37,267 nt of DNA from Ferrovibrio sp. (GTDB taxonomy: Bacteria > Pseudomonadota > Alphaproteobacteria > Ferrovibrionales > Ferrovibrionaceae), in contig NZ_JANLJJ010000040.1 of the NCBI RefSeq assembly GCF_029255545.1, forward strand, positions 12,623 through 49,889, given 5' to 3'. The stretch's first letter is position 1, and each line of letters begins with the position of its first letter. The notes below the pieces were generated by a model. That model was not told the origin of the DNA. It ran no database searches and was given only the letters and a program-made list of their open reading frames with translations. Shown piece by piece: positions 1-8,013 of the stretch. The position numbers and the translations under genes are program-made.

Positions 1-60
1 GCCATGCTGATCGGCGTGGCGGCGCTGGTGACCTATTTCTTCAGTGCGATGGGGCACTAA
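1..60 (+). CDS. nuoL: NADH-quinone oxidoreductase subunit L, C-terminal end (partial)
   Basis: The first 60 bases read in frame as the end of a hydrophobic protein ([19 protein letters not shown]) and stop at TAA 58-60. Only this tail is inside the window. A final membrane helix directly before nuoM fits NuoL, the antiporter-like proton-pumping subunit of complex I, and nuoL-nuoM-nuoN is the usual order. The identification rests on position and hydrophobicity, since no diagnostic motif lies in these 19 residues. Confidence 0.75.
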   Translation, partial: AMLIGVAALVTYFFSAMGH

Positions 61-64
61 TCCG

Positions 65-1579
65 ATGTCGAGCATGCCCTTGCTGTCCATCGTCACCTTC
101 CTGCCGCTGGCCGGCGCCGCCTTCATCTTTCTGGCCCGCGGCCCGGAAGAAATCGTCGCCCGCAATGCCCGCGCGGTCGCGCTCTGGACCACGGCGATCA
201 CCTTCGCGGTGTCGCTGCTGATCTGGCTGAATTTCGATAATTCGACCGCCGCCTTCCAGTTCGTCGAGAAGACCGCCTGGGTTGGCGCCGGCATCAATTA
301 CCACATGGGCGTCGATGGCATCTCCATGCTGTTCGTCATCCTCACCACCTTCCTGATGCCGTTCTGCATCCTAGCCTCGTGGGAGGCCGTCGAGCACCGC
401 GTCAAGGAATACATGATCGCCTTCCTGGTCATGGAAACCCTGATGATCGGCGTGTTCTGCGCGCTGGACCTGGTGCTGTTCTACCTGTTCTTCGAAGCCG
501 GCCTGATCCCGATGTTCCTGATCATCGGCATCTGGGGCGGCAAACGCCGCATCTATGCCAGTTTCAAGTTCTTCCTCTACACGCTGCTCGGCTCGGTGCT
601 GATGCTGCTGGCAATCCTCTACATGTACTTCGTGGCCGGCACGACCGATATTCCGAGCCTGATGAAGACCGGGCTGTTCACGGGCCAGGCGCAGACCTGG
701 CTGTGGCTTGCCTTCTTCGCCTCGTTTGCCGTGAAGATGCCGATGTGGCCGGTGCATACCTGGCTGCCGGATGCCCACGTAGAGGCGCCGACCGCTGGTT
801 CGGTCATCCTGGCAGCCGTGCTGCTGAAGATGGGCGGCTACGGCTTCCTGCGCTTCTCGCTGCCGATGTTCCCGCTGGCCAGCGAGTATTTCGCGCCCTT
901 CGTCTTCGCGCTCTCGGTCATCGCCATCGTCTATGCCTCGCTGGTGGCGCTGGTGCAGGAAGACATGAAGAAGCTGATCGCCTATTCCTCGGTGGCCCAT
1001 ATGGGCTTCGTCACCATGGGCATCTTCACCTTCAATACCCAGGGCCTTGAGGGCGCCATCTTCCAGATGCTCAGCCACGGCATCGTGTCTGGCGCGCTGT
1101 TCCTCTGCGTCGGCGTGGTCTATGACCGTCTGCATACTCGCGAGATCGCGCGTTATGGCGGCCTAGTCAACATCATGCCGAAATACGCCTTTGTCTTCAT
1201 GCTGTTCACCATGGCCAATGTCGGCCTGCCGGGCACCGGCGGTTTCGTCGGCGAATTGCTCACCCTGGTCGGCGCCTTCCAGGCCAACACCTGGGTCGCG
1301 CTGATCGCCACCTCTGGCGTGATCCTTGCCGCTGCCTATGCGCTGTGGCTGTATCGCCGCGTGGTGTTCGGCGAACTGACCAAGGCCGACCTGAAGAGCA
1401 TGCTCGACCTCAGCCCGCGCGAGGTTGCAATCTTCGCCCCGCTGGTGGTGATGACCCTGTGGATGGGCATCTATCCGGCGCCTTTCTTCGACGTGATCGC
1501 CGCGTCTGCCAGGCACCTGCTTGAGCAGCATCAGACCGCGCTTGCCGCCGCCAAGGCGGTGGCGACCGCCGCCCGTTAA
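65..1579 (+). CDS. nuoM: NADH-quinone oxidoreductase subunit M
   Basis: NuoM is an antiporter-like membrane subunit of respiratory complex I and helps drive proton translocation during NADH oxidation by quinone. The 504-residue product has about 14 predicted membrane helices. The key Glu lies in [10 protein letters not shown] (Glu144), followed by the conserved Lys in [16 protein letters not shown] (Lys224) and the [12 protein letters not shown] segment, all hallmarks of the family. The ATG at 65 follows the nuoL stop by 4 bases. An in-frame GTG at 44 would overlap nuoL and add seven atypical residues, so 65 is preferred; ATG 74 is also possible. nuoN follows after 22 bases, consistent with one nuo operon. 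Length is typical for the family. Confidence 0.96.
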   Translation: MSSMPLLSIVTFLPLAGAAFIFLARGPEEIVARNARAVALWTTAITFAVSLLIWLNFDNSTAAFQFVEKTAWVGAGINYHMGVDGISMLFVILTTFLMPFCILASWEAVEHRVKEYMIAFLVMETLMIGVFCALDLVLFYLFFEAGLIPMFLIIGIWGGKRRIYASFKFFLYTLLGSVLMLLAILYMYFVAGTTDIPSLMKTGLFTGQAQTWLWLAFFASFAVKMPMWPVHTWLPDAHVEAPTAGSVILAAVLLKMGGYGFLRFSLPMFPLASEYFAPFVFALSVIAIVYASLVALVQEDMKKLIAYSSVAHMGFVTMGIFTFNTQGLEGAIFQMLSHGIVSGALFLCVGVVYDRLHTREIARYGGLVNIMPKYAFVFMLFTMANVGLPGTGGFVGELLTLVGAFQANTWVALIATSGVILAAAYALWLYRRVVFGELTKADLKSMLDLSPREVAIFAPLVVMTLWMGIYPAPFFDVIAASARHLLEQHQTALAAAKAVATAAR

Positions 1580-1601
1580 GCGGAAGATAGGAGTTCGACC
1601 C

Positions 1602-3050
1602 GTGACCGCTTCGACCATGCCCGTCCTGGCGCCGGCCTATCCGGAAATCTGGCTTGCCCTGGCCTCGATGGCGCTGCTGATTTTTGGCGTCTTCCGTGGC
1701 GATGGGTCGACCCGCCTGGTGGCCTGGCTGGCCATCGTCGTGCTGGCCATTACCGTGCTGCTGGTCGTGCTGCAACCAGACGCCACCGAGACCACCTTCG
1801 GCGGGATGTTCATCGCCGACGGCTTCGGCCGCTTCGCCAAGATACTGATCCTGCTTGGCTCGGCGTTCTCGATCGTCCTGTCGCTCGGCTATATCCGTTA
1901 CGAGCGGATGGAGCGTTTCGAGTATCCCGTGCTGATCCTGCTGGCCAGCACCGGCATGCTGATGATGGTCTCGGCCAACGACCTGATCGCGCTCTATCTT
2001 GGCCTCGAGCTGCAGTCGCTGTCGCTCTATGTCATGGCCGCCTTCAAGCGCGATTCTGGCCGCGCCACCGAAGCCGGGCTCAAGTATTTCGTGCTCGGCG
2101 CGCTGTCGTCCGGCATGCTGCTTTATGGCTGCTCGATGATCTATGGCTTCGCCGGCTCGACCAGCTTTCCGCTGATTGCCCAGGCATTGACCGGCGGCGG
2201 CTCGGCTTCCATCGGCCTGGTGGTCGGCATCGTCTTCCTCTGCGCCGGCCTGGCCTTCAAGGTCTCTGCCGTGCCGTTCCATATGTGGACGCCCGACGTC
2301 TATGAAGGCTCGCCCACGCCGGTGACGGCCTTCTTCGCCGTGGCGCCCAAGGTGGCGGCCATGGCCCTGTTCGTGCGTGCGCTGCTCAGCCCGTTCGGCG
2401 AGATCGCCCATGACTGGCAGCAGATCGTCATCGTGATCAGCGCGCTCAGCATGCTGCTGGGCGCCTTTGCCGCCATCGCCCAGAGCAACATCAAGCGCCT
2501 GATGGCCTATTCCTCGATCGGCCATGTTGGTTATGCCCTGATCGGCCTGGCTGCCGGCACCGAGGAAGGCGTGCGCGGCATCCTGATCTATCTGGCGATC
2601 TATCTGGCCATGAATGTCGGCACCTTCGCCATCATCCTGTCCATGCGCCAGAAGGACCGCATGGTTGAGGGCGTGCAGGATCTCGCCGGCCTGGCCAAGA
2701 CCCATCCGGGCATGGCGCTGCTGCTGGCCGCCTTCATGTTCTCGCTGGCAGGCGTGCCGCCGCTGGCCGGCTTCTTCGGCAAGTTCTACATCTTCATGGC
2801 CGCCATCAACGCCCAGCTTTATGTGCTGGCGGTGCTGGGCGTGCTCAGCTCGGTGGTCGGCGCCTATTACTATCTGCGCGTCGTCAAGCTGATGTATTTC
2901 GACGAGGCGGCCGAGCCGCTGGCCAAGCCGGTGCGCGGCGAACTGGGCGCGGTGATGACCGTCACCGGCCTGTTCACCATCCTGTTCTTCGTCATGCCAG
3001 GCCCGCTGCTGGCGGCGGCGCAGACCGCCGCCAAGTCGCTGTTTCCCTGA
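1602..3050 (+). CDS. nuoN: NADH-quinone oxidoreductase subunit N
   Basis: NuoN is the third antiporter-like subunit of complex I. The 482-residue product has many membrane helices. It carries the family motif around [18 protein letters not shown], the core segment [20 protein letters not shown], and the later segment [18 protein letters not shown]. The GTG start at 1602 is chosen because AGGAG at 1589-1593 sits 8 bases upstream. ATG 1617 is an alternative, and longer in-frame starts would run back into nuoM. The gene closes the nuo operon here, with birA following directly. Confidence 0.95.
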   Translation: MTASTMPVLAPAYPEIWLALASMALLIFGVFRGDGSTRLVAWLAIVVLAITVLLVVLQPDATETTFGGMFIADGFGRFAKILILLGSAFSIVLSLGYIRYERMERFEYPVLILLASTGMLMMVSANDLIALYLGLELQSLSLYVMAAFKRDSGRATEAGLKYFVLGALSSGMLLYGCSMIYGFAGSTSFPLIAQALTGGGSASIGLVVGIVFLCAGLAFKVSAVPFHMWTPDVYEGSPTPVTAFFAVAPKVAAMALFVRALLSPFGEIAHDWQQIVIVISALSMLLGAFAAIAQSNIKRLMAYSSIGHVGYALIGLAAGTEEGVRGILIYLAIYLAMNVGTFAIILSMRQKDRMVEGVQDLAGLAKTHPGMALLLAAFMFSLAGVPPLAGFFGKFYIFMAAINAQLYVLAVLGVLSSVVGAYYYLRVVKLMYFDEAAEPLAKPVRGELGAVMTVTGLFTILFFVMPGPLLAAAQTAAKSLFP

Positions 3051-3080
3051 TTGCAGCCGTTTGATCGCCTGGACACCCAA

Positions 3081-3830
3081 GTGAAGTGGGATCTCCAGGC
3101 GTTCGACGTCCTCGACAGCACCAACGAGGAAATCCGCCGTCGGGCCGAAACCGGCGTGGCGGAGGGCCTTGCGGTGCTGGCTCGGCAGCAGACCGCCGGT
3201 CGTGGCCGCCGTGGCCGCGCCTGGGAATCGCCGGTTGGCAATCTCTACCTCTCGCTGCTGCTGCGCCCCCAGCTGGGCGGAAAGCCGGCGAGCCCGGCGC
3301 AGGCGGCCACGCTGTCGTTCCTCACCGTCGTCGCGCTGGCCGAGGCGGTGGAACTGGCCGCGCCGCAACTTGGGCCCGCCATCACCTGCAAATGGCCGAA
3401 CGACCTGCTGGTCGGCGGCGCCAAGATCGCCGGCATCCTGCTGGAATCACGGACCCGGCCAGACGGCAATCTTGACTGGGTGACGGTTGGCATTGGCGTC
3501 AATCTGGCGCATTACCCCGAGCAGACCCCGTATCCAGCCACGGCTTTGGCCGCTCATGGCGTCAGCGTTGCGCCCGAGGATTTCGCGCCCTGGCTGCTGG
3601 CCCGCTATGGCTACTGGTATGGCCGCTGGCAGGCCGGGGGGTTCGCGCCTGTGCGCGAGGCCTGGCTGAAGAAGGCCCAGGGGCTGGGCAAGCCGGTGGT
3701 CGTGCGATTGCCGGATCGTGAGCTGCACGGCCGTTTCGCCGCGCTGGATGACAGCGGCGCGTTGTTGCTGGAAATGCCGGACGGCCGCATGCAGACTGTG
3801 ACCGCCGGCGACGTGTTCCCGGCCGGCTGA
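3081..3830 (+). CDS. birA: Biotin--[acetyl-CoA-carboxylase] ligase
   Basis: This enzyme activates biotin with ATP and attaches it to the carboxyl carrier protein of acetyl-CoA carboxylase and related enzymes in the cytoplasm. The product has the ligase core only: DSTNEE near the start, the biotinyl-AMP loop GRGRRGR (residues 40-46), KWPND (from Lys104) followed by GGAKIAGILLES, and a small C-terminal SH3-like domain. There is no N-terminal DNA-binding domain, so it is a monofunctional ligase without the repressor role of E. coli BirA. The start is uncertain. GTG 3081 gives 249 residues; TTG 3051, directly after the nuoN stop, gives 259. Neither has a clear ribosome binding site. birA downstream of nuoN is common in alphaproteobacteria. 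Confidence 0.93.
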   Translation: MKWDLQAFDVLDSTNEEIRRRAETGVAEGLAVLARQQTAGRGRRGRAWESPVGNLYLSLLLRPQLGGKPASPAQAATLSFLTVVALAEAVELAAPQLGPAITCKWPNDLLVGGAKIAGILLESRTRPDGNLDWVTVGIGVNLAHYPEQTPYPATALAAHGVSVAPEDFAPWLLARYGYWYGRWQAGGFAPVREAWLKKAQGLGKPVVVRLPDRELHGRFAALDDSGALLLEMPDGRMQTVTAGDVFPAG

Positions 3831-3842
3831 AAGGACGACCTC

Positions 3843-4607
3843 ATGCTGCTGGCCATCAATGCCAACAACACCAATACCAAGTTCGGCGTCATCGATGGCG
3901 ACCGGATCGTCGGGGAATGGCGCCAGCATACCGCGGCGACGCGGACAGGTGACGAGCATGCGGTCTGGCTGTTCCAGCTGATGCAGATCGAGGGCATCGA
4001 TCCGAAATCGATCACGGCGGCGATCATCGGCAGCGTGGTGCCGCAGGCCACCTTCAACCTGCGCCGGCTCTGCACCCGCTATTTCAACACCGAGCCGCTG
4101 GTGCTGGGCGAACCCAGCGTGAAATACGGCATCCAGATCAAGGGGCAGGGGGCGGGCGCCGACCGCATCTGCAACACCGTGGGCGCCGGCGTGCTGTTTC
4201 CGAAAACGCCGATGATCGTGGTCGATTTCGGCACCGCCACCACCTTCGACGTGGTGGACGAGGAGGGCAGTTATTGCGGCGGCGTGATCGCGCCGGGCAT
4301 CAACCTGTCCATCGAGGCGCTGGTCAATGCCACGGCTTTGTTGCCGCGCATCGTGGTGGAAAAGCCGGCCCAGGTGATTGGCACCACGACGATTGCCTGC
4401 ATGCATTCCGGCGTCTTCTGGGGTTATGTCGGCCTGATCGAGGGCATCGTTGCCCGCATCCGTGAGGAATTCGGCCGGCCGATGAAGGTGATTTCCACCG
4501 GCGGCCTGGCCCCGGTGTTTGATGGGGCTACCGCCGTGATCGAGCAGATCGTACCGGATATCACCGTGCGCGGCCTGATCGAAATCCATCGGCGCAGCAC
4601 CAGATAA
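3843..4607 (+). CDS. coaX: Type III pantothenate kinase
   Basis: CoaX phosphorylates pantothenate, the first step of coenzyme A synthesis. The 254-residue protein has the ASKHA fold signatures: an N-terminal phosphate loop (INANNTNTKFGV), GADRICN with the expected catalytic Asp (Asp107), DFGTATTFDVV (Asp128), and the later GGVIAPGINLS and TGGLAPVF segments. AAGGA at 3831-3835 lies 7 bases before the ATG. The N-terminal loop departs from the family's DxGNT: Asn replaces Asp at position 6 and Asn replaces Gly at position 8. All other motifs are intact, so the gene is probably functional. It sits between birA and the RNase J gene. Confidence 0.94.
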   Translation: MLLAINANNTNTKFGVIDGDRIVGEWRQHTAATRTGDEHAVWLFQLMQIEGIDPKSITAAIIGSVVPQATFNLRRLCTRYFNTEPLVLGEPSVKYGIQIKGQGAGADRICNTVGAGVLFPKTPMIVVDFGTATTFDVVDEEGSYCGGVIAPGINLSIEALVNATALLPRIVVEKPAQVIGTTTIACMHSGVFWGYVGLIEGIVARIREEFGRPMKVISTGGLAPVFDGATAVIEQIVPDITVRGLIEIHRRSTR

Positions 4608-4612
4608 GATCG

Positions 4613-6277
4613 ATGTCGGAACGCCTCGACCGCAACAGCCTCTATTTCCTGCCGCTCGGCGGGGTGAACGAGATCGGCATGAACCTGAACCTCTACGGGT
4701 TCGGTGACCGGTGGCTGATGGTCGATCTCGGCACCAGCTTCGCCGACGAGGGCATGCCCGGCGTCGATCTGGTGCTGCCGGACGTAACCTGGATCGCCGG
4801 CCGGCGCGAACGGTTGCTGGGCATCGTGCTGACCCATGCCCATGAGGATCATCTGGGTGCCATCAGCCATGTCTGGCAGGAGCTGCGCTGCCCCGTCTGG
4901 GCGACGGGCTTTGCCGCATCCGTGCTGCGCAAGAAGCTGGAAGAGAAAGGCCTGGCCGACGAGGTGCCGGTGCATGTCTACAAGCCCGGCGAGCTGATCG
5001 AGCTGGGGCCGTTCAAGATACGCTCGATGAACATCACCCACTCCACGCCCGAGAGCCAGGCGCTGGCTATCGAGACGCCGGCCGGCGTGGTGCTGCATAC
5101 CGGCGACTGGAAACTCGATCCGCGCCCGGTACTGGGGCCGCAGAGCGAAGTGGAGGCGCTGCGGGCCTATGGCGATCGTGGCGTACTGGCGCTGGTCTGC
5201 GACAGCACCAACGTGTTCAACCGCGGCCATTCCGGCTCGGAAGGCGATGTGCGCGACAGCCTGATGCAGGTGCTGGCCGACAAACCCGGTCGCATCGCCG
5301 TCACCACCTTTTCGTCAAATCTCGCGCGGCTGGAGAGCCTGTTCGACGTGGCGAACCATCTCGGCCGCCATATCTGCCTGATTGGCCGTTCGCTGCATCG
5401 CTTCATCGGCGCGGCGCAGGAAAATGGCTACCTGAAGCACATCCCCAATCTGGTCGACGAACGCGAGGCCGGTTTCCTGCCGCGCGAGAAGATCATGTAT
5501 GTCTGTACCGGCTGCCAGGGCGAGCCGCGCGGCGCCATGGCGCGCATCGCCTTCAACAGCCATCCTCATGTGGTGCTGTCGCCCGGCGATACGGTGGCCT
5601 TTTCCTCCAAGATCATCCCCGGCAACGAGCGCACGCTGTTCCGCCTGCATAATGAGCTGGTGCGCAACGGGATCGAGGTGATCACCGAGAAGGATGCCTT
5701 CATCCATGTCTCGGGCCATCCCTCGCGCGACGAGCTGGCCGAGATGTATAGCCTGGCCCGGCCGCAGATCGCCGTGCCGGTGCATGGCGAGCCGCGCCAT
5801 CTGGTGGAGCATGCCCGCTTCGCCCAGAGCCTGCAGGTGCCGCACGGCATCGTGCCGCGCAACGGCGACCTGATCCGGCTGGCGCCCGGCGCGCCGGACG
5901 TGATCGAGCAGGTGCCCTCGGGCCGGCTGGCCATCGACGGCGACGAGCTGGTGCCGGTGCAGGGCGGGGCATTGCAGGTGCGCCGCAAGCTGGCCTTCAA
6001 CGGCGCGGCTTCCGTCAGCCTGGTGGTCGATGGCGAAGGGCGATTGCAGACCCGGCCGCATGTGAAGCTCTCGGGCGTCGTGAATGGCGATGCCGAGCTG
6101 ATCGGGGCCGAGATCGCCGCCGAGATCGCCGCCGCCATCGACCGGCTGAAGCCCGGGCCGCATCGCGACGATAACGGGCTGGAGCAGGCCGCCCACCGGG
6201 CCTTGCGCGCCTGCCTGCGCGGCCAGACCGGCCGCAAGCCGATCACCCAGGTGCACGTGATCCGCCTGGCCGACTGA
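4613..6277 (+). CDS. rnj: Ribonuclease J
   Basis: RNase J is a metallo-beta-lactamase/beta-CASP nuclease that degrades and matures RNA, with both endo- and 5'-3' exonuclease activity in the family. The 554-residue protein has the zinc-binding motif HAHEDH at residues 75-80, further ligand regions around NITHSTPES and HTGDWKLD, and the beta-CASP and C-terminal segments (STNVFNRGHSG, FIHVSGHPSRDELAEM, VPVHGEPRHL). It starts at ATG 4613, five bases after the coaX stop. No strong Shine-Dalgarno is visible, which suggests translational coupling with coaX. A coaX-rnj pair is common in alphaproteobacteria, where RNase J coexists with RNase E. Confidence 0.94.
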   Translation: MSERLDRNSLYFLPLGGVNEIGMNLNLYGFGDRWLMVDLGTSFADEGMPGVDLVLPDVTWIAGRRERLLGIVLTHAHEDHLGAISHVWQELRCPVWATGFAASVLRKKLEEKGLADEVPVHVYKPGELIELGPFKIRSMNITHSTPESQALAIETPAGVVLHTGDWKLDPRPVLGPQSEVEALRAYGDRGVLALVCDSTNVFNRGHSGSEGDVRDSLMQVLADKPGRIAVTTFSSNLARLESLFDVANHLGRHICLIGRSLHRFIGAAQENGYLKHIPNLVDEREAGFLPREKIMYVCTGCQGEPRGAMARIAFNSHPHVVLSPGDTVAFSSKIIPGNERTLFRLHNELVRNGIEVITEKDAFIHVSGHPSRDELAEMYSLARPQIAVPVHGEPRHLVEHARFAQSLQVPHGIVPRNGDLIRLAPGAPDVIEQVPSGRLAIDGDELVPVQGGALQVRRKLAFNGAASVSLVVDGEGRLQTRPHVKLSGVVNGDAELIGAEIAAEIAAAIDRLKPGPHRDDNGLEQAAHRALRACLRGQTGRKPITQVHVIRLAD

Positions 6278-6314
6278 TGGCCGGGTTTGGGGCGATCTGA
6301 CGCAGCGTCACGGC

Positions 6315-6343
6315 TTGCCCCCGGCACCGGCCGGCCCCATATT
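6315..6343 (+). promoter_or_regulatory. Candidate promoter upstream of mce
   Basis: TTGCCC (6315-6320), a 17-base spacer, and CATATT (6338-6343) lie in the 108-base gap between the RNase J gene and mce. The arrangement resembles an alphaproteobacterial housekeeping promoter (CTTG..., 17 bases, ...TAT.T) and would place a start site about 35-40 bases before the mce ATG. It is a pattern match only. Confidence 0.3.
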
Positions 6344-6385
6344 GCAGCGCAGAAAACGACCACAGACCGCAGGGAAACGACCGCC

Positions 6386-6790
6386 ATGATCGGCCGCCTC
6401 AACCATGTCGCCATCGCCGTGCCCAATCTTGCCGCCGCCGCGGCCACCTATGCCAATACGCTGGGCGCCAGGGTCTCGGACCCGGTGGACGAACCCGACC
6501 ATGGCGTGACGGTGGTGTTCGTCGAGCTGCCCAACACCAAGATCGAGCTGCTGCACCCGCTGGGCGACAACTCGCCGATCGCCAAATTCCTGGCCAACAA
6601 TCCCTCGGGCGGCATGCACCATGTCTGCTACGAGGTGGATGACATCATCGCCGCCCGTGACAAGCTGAAGGCCGATGGCGCCCGCGTGCTGGGCGATGGC
6701 GAGCCGAAGATCGGCGCCCATGGCAAGCCGGTGCTGTTCCTGCATCCAAAGGATTTCTGCGGCACCCTGGTCGAGATCGAGCAGATCTGA
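6386..6790 (+). CDS. mce: Methylmalonyl-CoA epimerase
   Basis: This VOC/glyoxalase-fold metalloenzyme interconverts the (2R) and (2S) forms of methylmalonyl-CoA, linking propionyl-CoA use to succinyl-CoA through the mutase. The 134-residue product shows the family pattern: LNHVAIAVPNL at the start with a metal-binding His, a central TKIELLHPLG, MHHVCYEVDDI, and LFLHPKDFCGTLVEIEQ with the terminal Glu ligand. ATG 6386 is chosen because homologues start at MIGRLNH and AGGGA at 6371-6375 is upstream. An in-frame extension to 6287 would add 33 non-conserved residues. It is followed within 8 bases by the DUF1467 gene. Confidence 0.92.
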   Translation: MIGRLNHVAIAVPNLAAAAATYANTLGARVSDPVDEPDHGVTVVFVELPNTKIELLHPLGDNSPIAKFLANNPSGGMHHVCYEVDDIIAARDKLKADGARVLGDGEPKIGAHGKPVLFLHPKDFCGTLVEIEQI

Positions 6791-6798
6791 GCCCCGCC

Positions 6799-7062
6799 AT
6801 GACCTGGTTCAACAATAGCATCGCCTTCGTCATCATCTACATGGTGGTGCTGTTCTGCGTGCTGCCGATCGGCGTGAAGACGCCGGATGAGGCGGGCGAG
6901 AGCAAACTGCCGGGGCAGGCCGATTCCGCGCCGGTGAATCCGCGGCTCGGTTTCAAGTTCCTGCTCACCTTCGGCATCAGCTGCGTGTTGTTCGGGCTGT
7001 ATTACCTGGTTGGCTATTACGACCTGCTGGGCCTGAACAGGTTCCTCGGCCGAGGGCTGTAG
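6799..7062 (+). CDS. DUF1467 family membrane protein
   Basis: A small protein of 87 residues with two membrane helices (about 7-25 and 52-72) separated by a polar stretch containing PIGVKTPDEAG. This matches the DUF1467 family, whose function is unknown and which in alphaproteobacteria often sits between mce and proS as here. The gene begins 8 bases after the mce stop and is probably co-transcribed with it. The identification rests on length, the two-helix layout, the GVKTPDE motif and the neighbours. Confidence 0.78.
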   Translation: MTWFNNSIAFVIIYMVVLFCVLPIGVKTPDEAGESKLPGQADSAPVNPRLGFKFLLTFGISCVLFGLYYLVGYYDLLGLNRFLGRGL

Positions 7063-7128
7063 CCAACGGGCGGTGACGCGCATTGGATAGGGCATACGCC
7101 GCTACTTCTGCGCGAAAACAGGCTGATT

Positions 7129-7152
7129 TGAAAAGAACGGTGAAAAGAACGG
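7129..7152 (+). repeat. Perfect 12-bp tandem duplication
   Basis: TGAAAAGAACGG occurs twice back to back (7129-7140 and 7141-7152) in a purine-rich, lower-GC stretch. It is followed by GGGAAGC, an A-run, and the Shine-Dalgarno of the small ORF at 7182. This lies in the 5' region of the two putative genes that follow. The repeat is read directly from the sequence; its role is unknown. Confidence 0.85.
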
Positions 7153-7181
7153 GGAAGCACAAAAAAGAAAGGAGCAAGGAC

Positions 7182-7307
7182 ATGCCTCGCTCCGTATCCC
7201 GTCTCGCGGGTAAGTTTAAGCCTCCCCAGACTTGGGCCGCCTGTTACCAAGCGGTTGCGTATTTTCTATACCGAATGATGAAACCTGTGTCACCCGAAAA
7301 GTTATAG
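7182..7307 (+). CDS. Possible small ORF, 41 residues, function unknown
   Basis: An ATG at 7182 is preceded by AAAGGAG (7168-7174) and AAGGA (7176-7180), the strongest Shine-Dalgarno sequence I noticed in the window. It opens a 41-codon frame ending in TAG 7305-7307. The product (MPRSVSRLAGKF... then a semi-hydrophobic TWAACYQAVAYFLYRMM) matches no family I recognise. Codon use (CCT, GTA, CTA, TTA) and GC content differ from neighbouring genes. It could be a leader peptide for the secreted protein 42 bases downstream, a small membrane-associated protein, or a chance frame in a regulatory leader. A longer frame from TTG 7083 is unlikely because it lacks a ribosome binding site. Confidence 0.4.
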   Translation: MPRSVSRLAGKFKPPQTWAACYQAVAYFLYRMMKPVSPEKL

Positions 7308-7349
7308 GTTCCTAACAAAATGGTAATAATGCGTCGTCAGGGTTGTGAG

Positions 7350-7907
7350 ATGCATCGCTCTGCGACCTCTGTAGTTCTACTCGGTCTGCTGGTGGCCCTG
7401 TCCTGGGCCTCTGCGGCCCAGGCACAGGGCGGCCAGAGCCCAGGACAGGGCCCGGGACAGGGCCTTGCCCAGAGCTCCAGGCCCGCCGACTCGGCGACCG
7501 AGCCTTTGCCGGTGGTGGTGACCCTGGATGCCGCAGAATGCCGGCGCCTGCTGGCGCGGCAGGGCAGCGTGACCATGCACCAGCCCGCCCCCGATGTGAC
7601 CTACCAGCCCGGCCGCGACGTGGATTCTCAGGGCCGGCCCATCGCGCCGGCCGATCTGCCAGGCAGCAATCCGTATCCCATGGACGGGCCGATCACGCTG
7701 GATCTGAAAATCCCGCTCTCGACCCTGCTGGGTGACCGCACGCCGCCGCGCGTGGGCAGTTCCGAGACCAATGTGGGCAAGGTGACCATCGATCCGAAGA
7801 CCGGCCGGCTCGCCTTCAACGGCCAGTCGCTGGAACCGAAGGGCGAGGATGCCCTGGCGGCGGCCTGCCGCGACTATCTGGCCAGGCAGAAGCCGCCCCG
7901 CCGGTGA
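7350..7907 (+). CDS. Secreted hypothetical protein
   Basis: Residues 1-25 from ATG 7350 form a signal peptide: a short basic start, a hydrophobic core [13 protein letters not shown], and a likely cut after AQA. The mature part (about 160 residues) opens with a Gly/Gln/Pro-rich linker containing [11 protein letters not shown]. It has a conserved-looking [15 protein letters not shown], a Pro-rich middle, and a tail with [17 protein letters not shown] and [10 protein letters not shown], with one Cys in each half that could form a disulfide. I do not recognise the family. ATG 7350 is preferred because AGGG (7339-7342) is 7 bases upstream; ATG 7320 and ATG 7329 are in frame but lack good sites. 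Likely periplasmic. Confidence 0.72.
   Translation: MHRSATSVVLLGLLVALSWASAAQAQGGQSPGQGPGQGLAQSSRPADSATEPLPVVVTLDAAECRRLLARQGSVTMHQPAPDVTYQPGRDVDSQGRPIAPADLPGSNPYPMDGPITLDLKIPLSTLLGDRTPPRVGSSETNVGKVTIDPKTGRLAFNGQSLEPKGEDALAAACRDYLARQKPPRR
7394..7452 (+). repeat. Perfect 15-bp inverted repeat within a coding region
   Basis: GGCCCTGTCCTGGGC (7394-7408) and GCCCAGGACAGGGCC (7438-7452) are exact reverse complements separated by 29 bases, inside the signal-peptide and linker codons of the secreted protein. The right arm is also the first unit of a 12-bp tandem repeat (7441-7452 and 7453-7464, 11 of 12 identical). In RNA this would form a very stable hairpin soon after the start codon. Confidence 0.85.
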
Positions 7908-8013
7908 GGGCCGCCATTCGTCGCCCCGCTCGGGTCCTTGCGACCCTGCCGCCACGGCCTTAAAAACGCCCCATTATCCCGCCATCTCCGTTTCCCATCA
8001 GGATCGTCACACC

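Noticed and set aside
1410-3368. 652-codon frame on the - strand opposite nuoM/nuoN/birA
   Set aside because: It lies antisense to well-conserved complex I genes; its product is rich in His, Arg, Gln and Gly with no domain, as expected for a GC-rich shadow frame.
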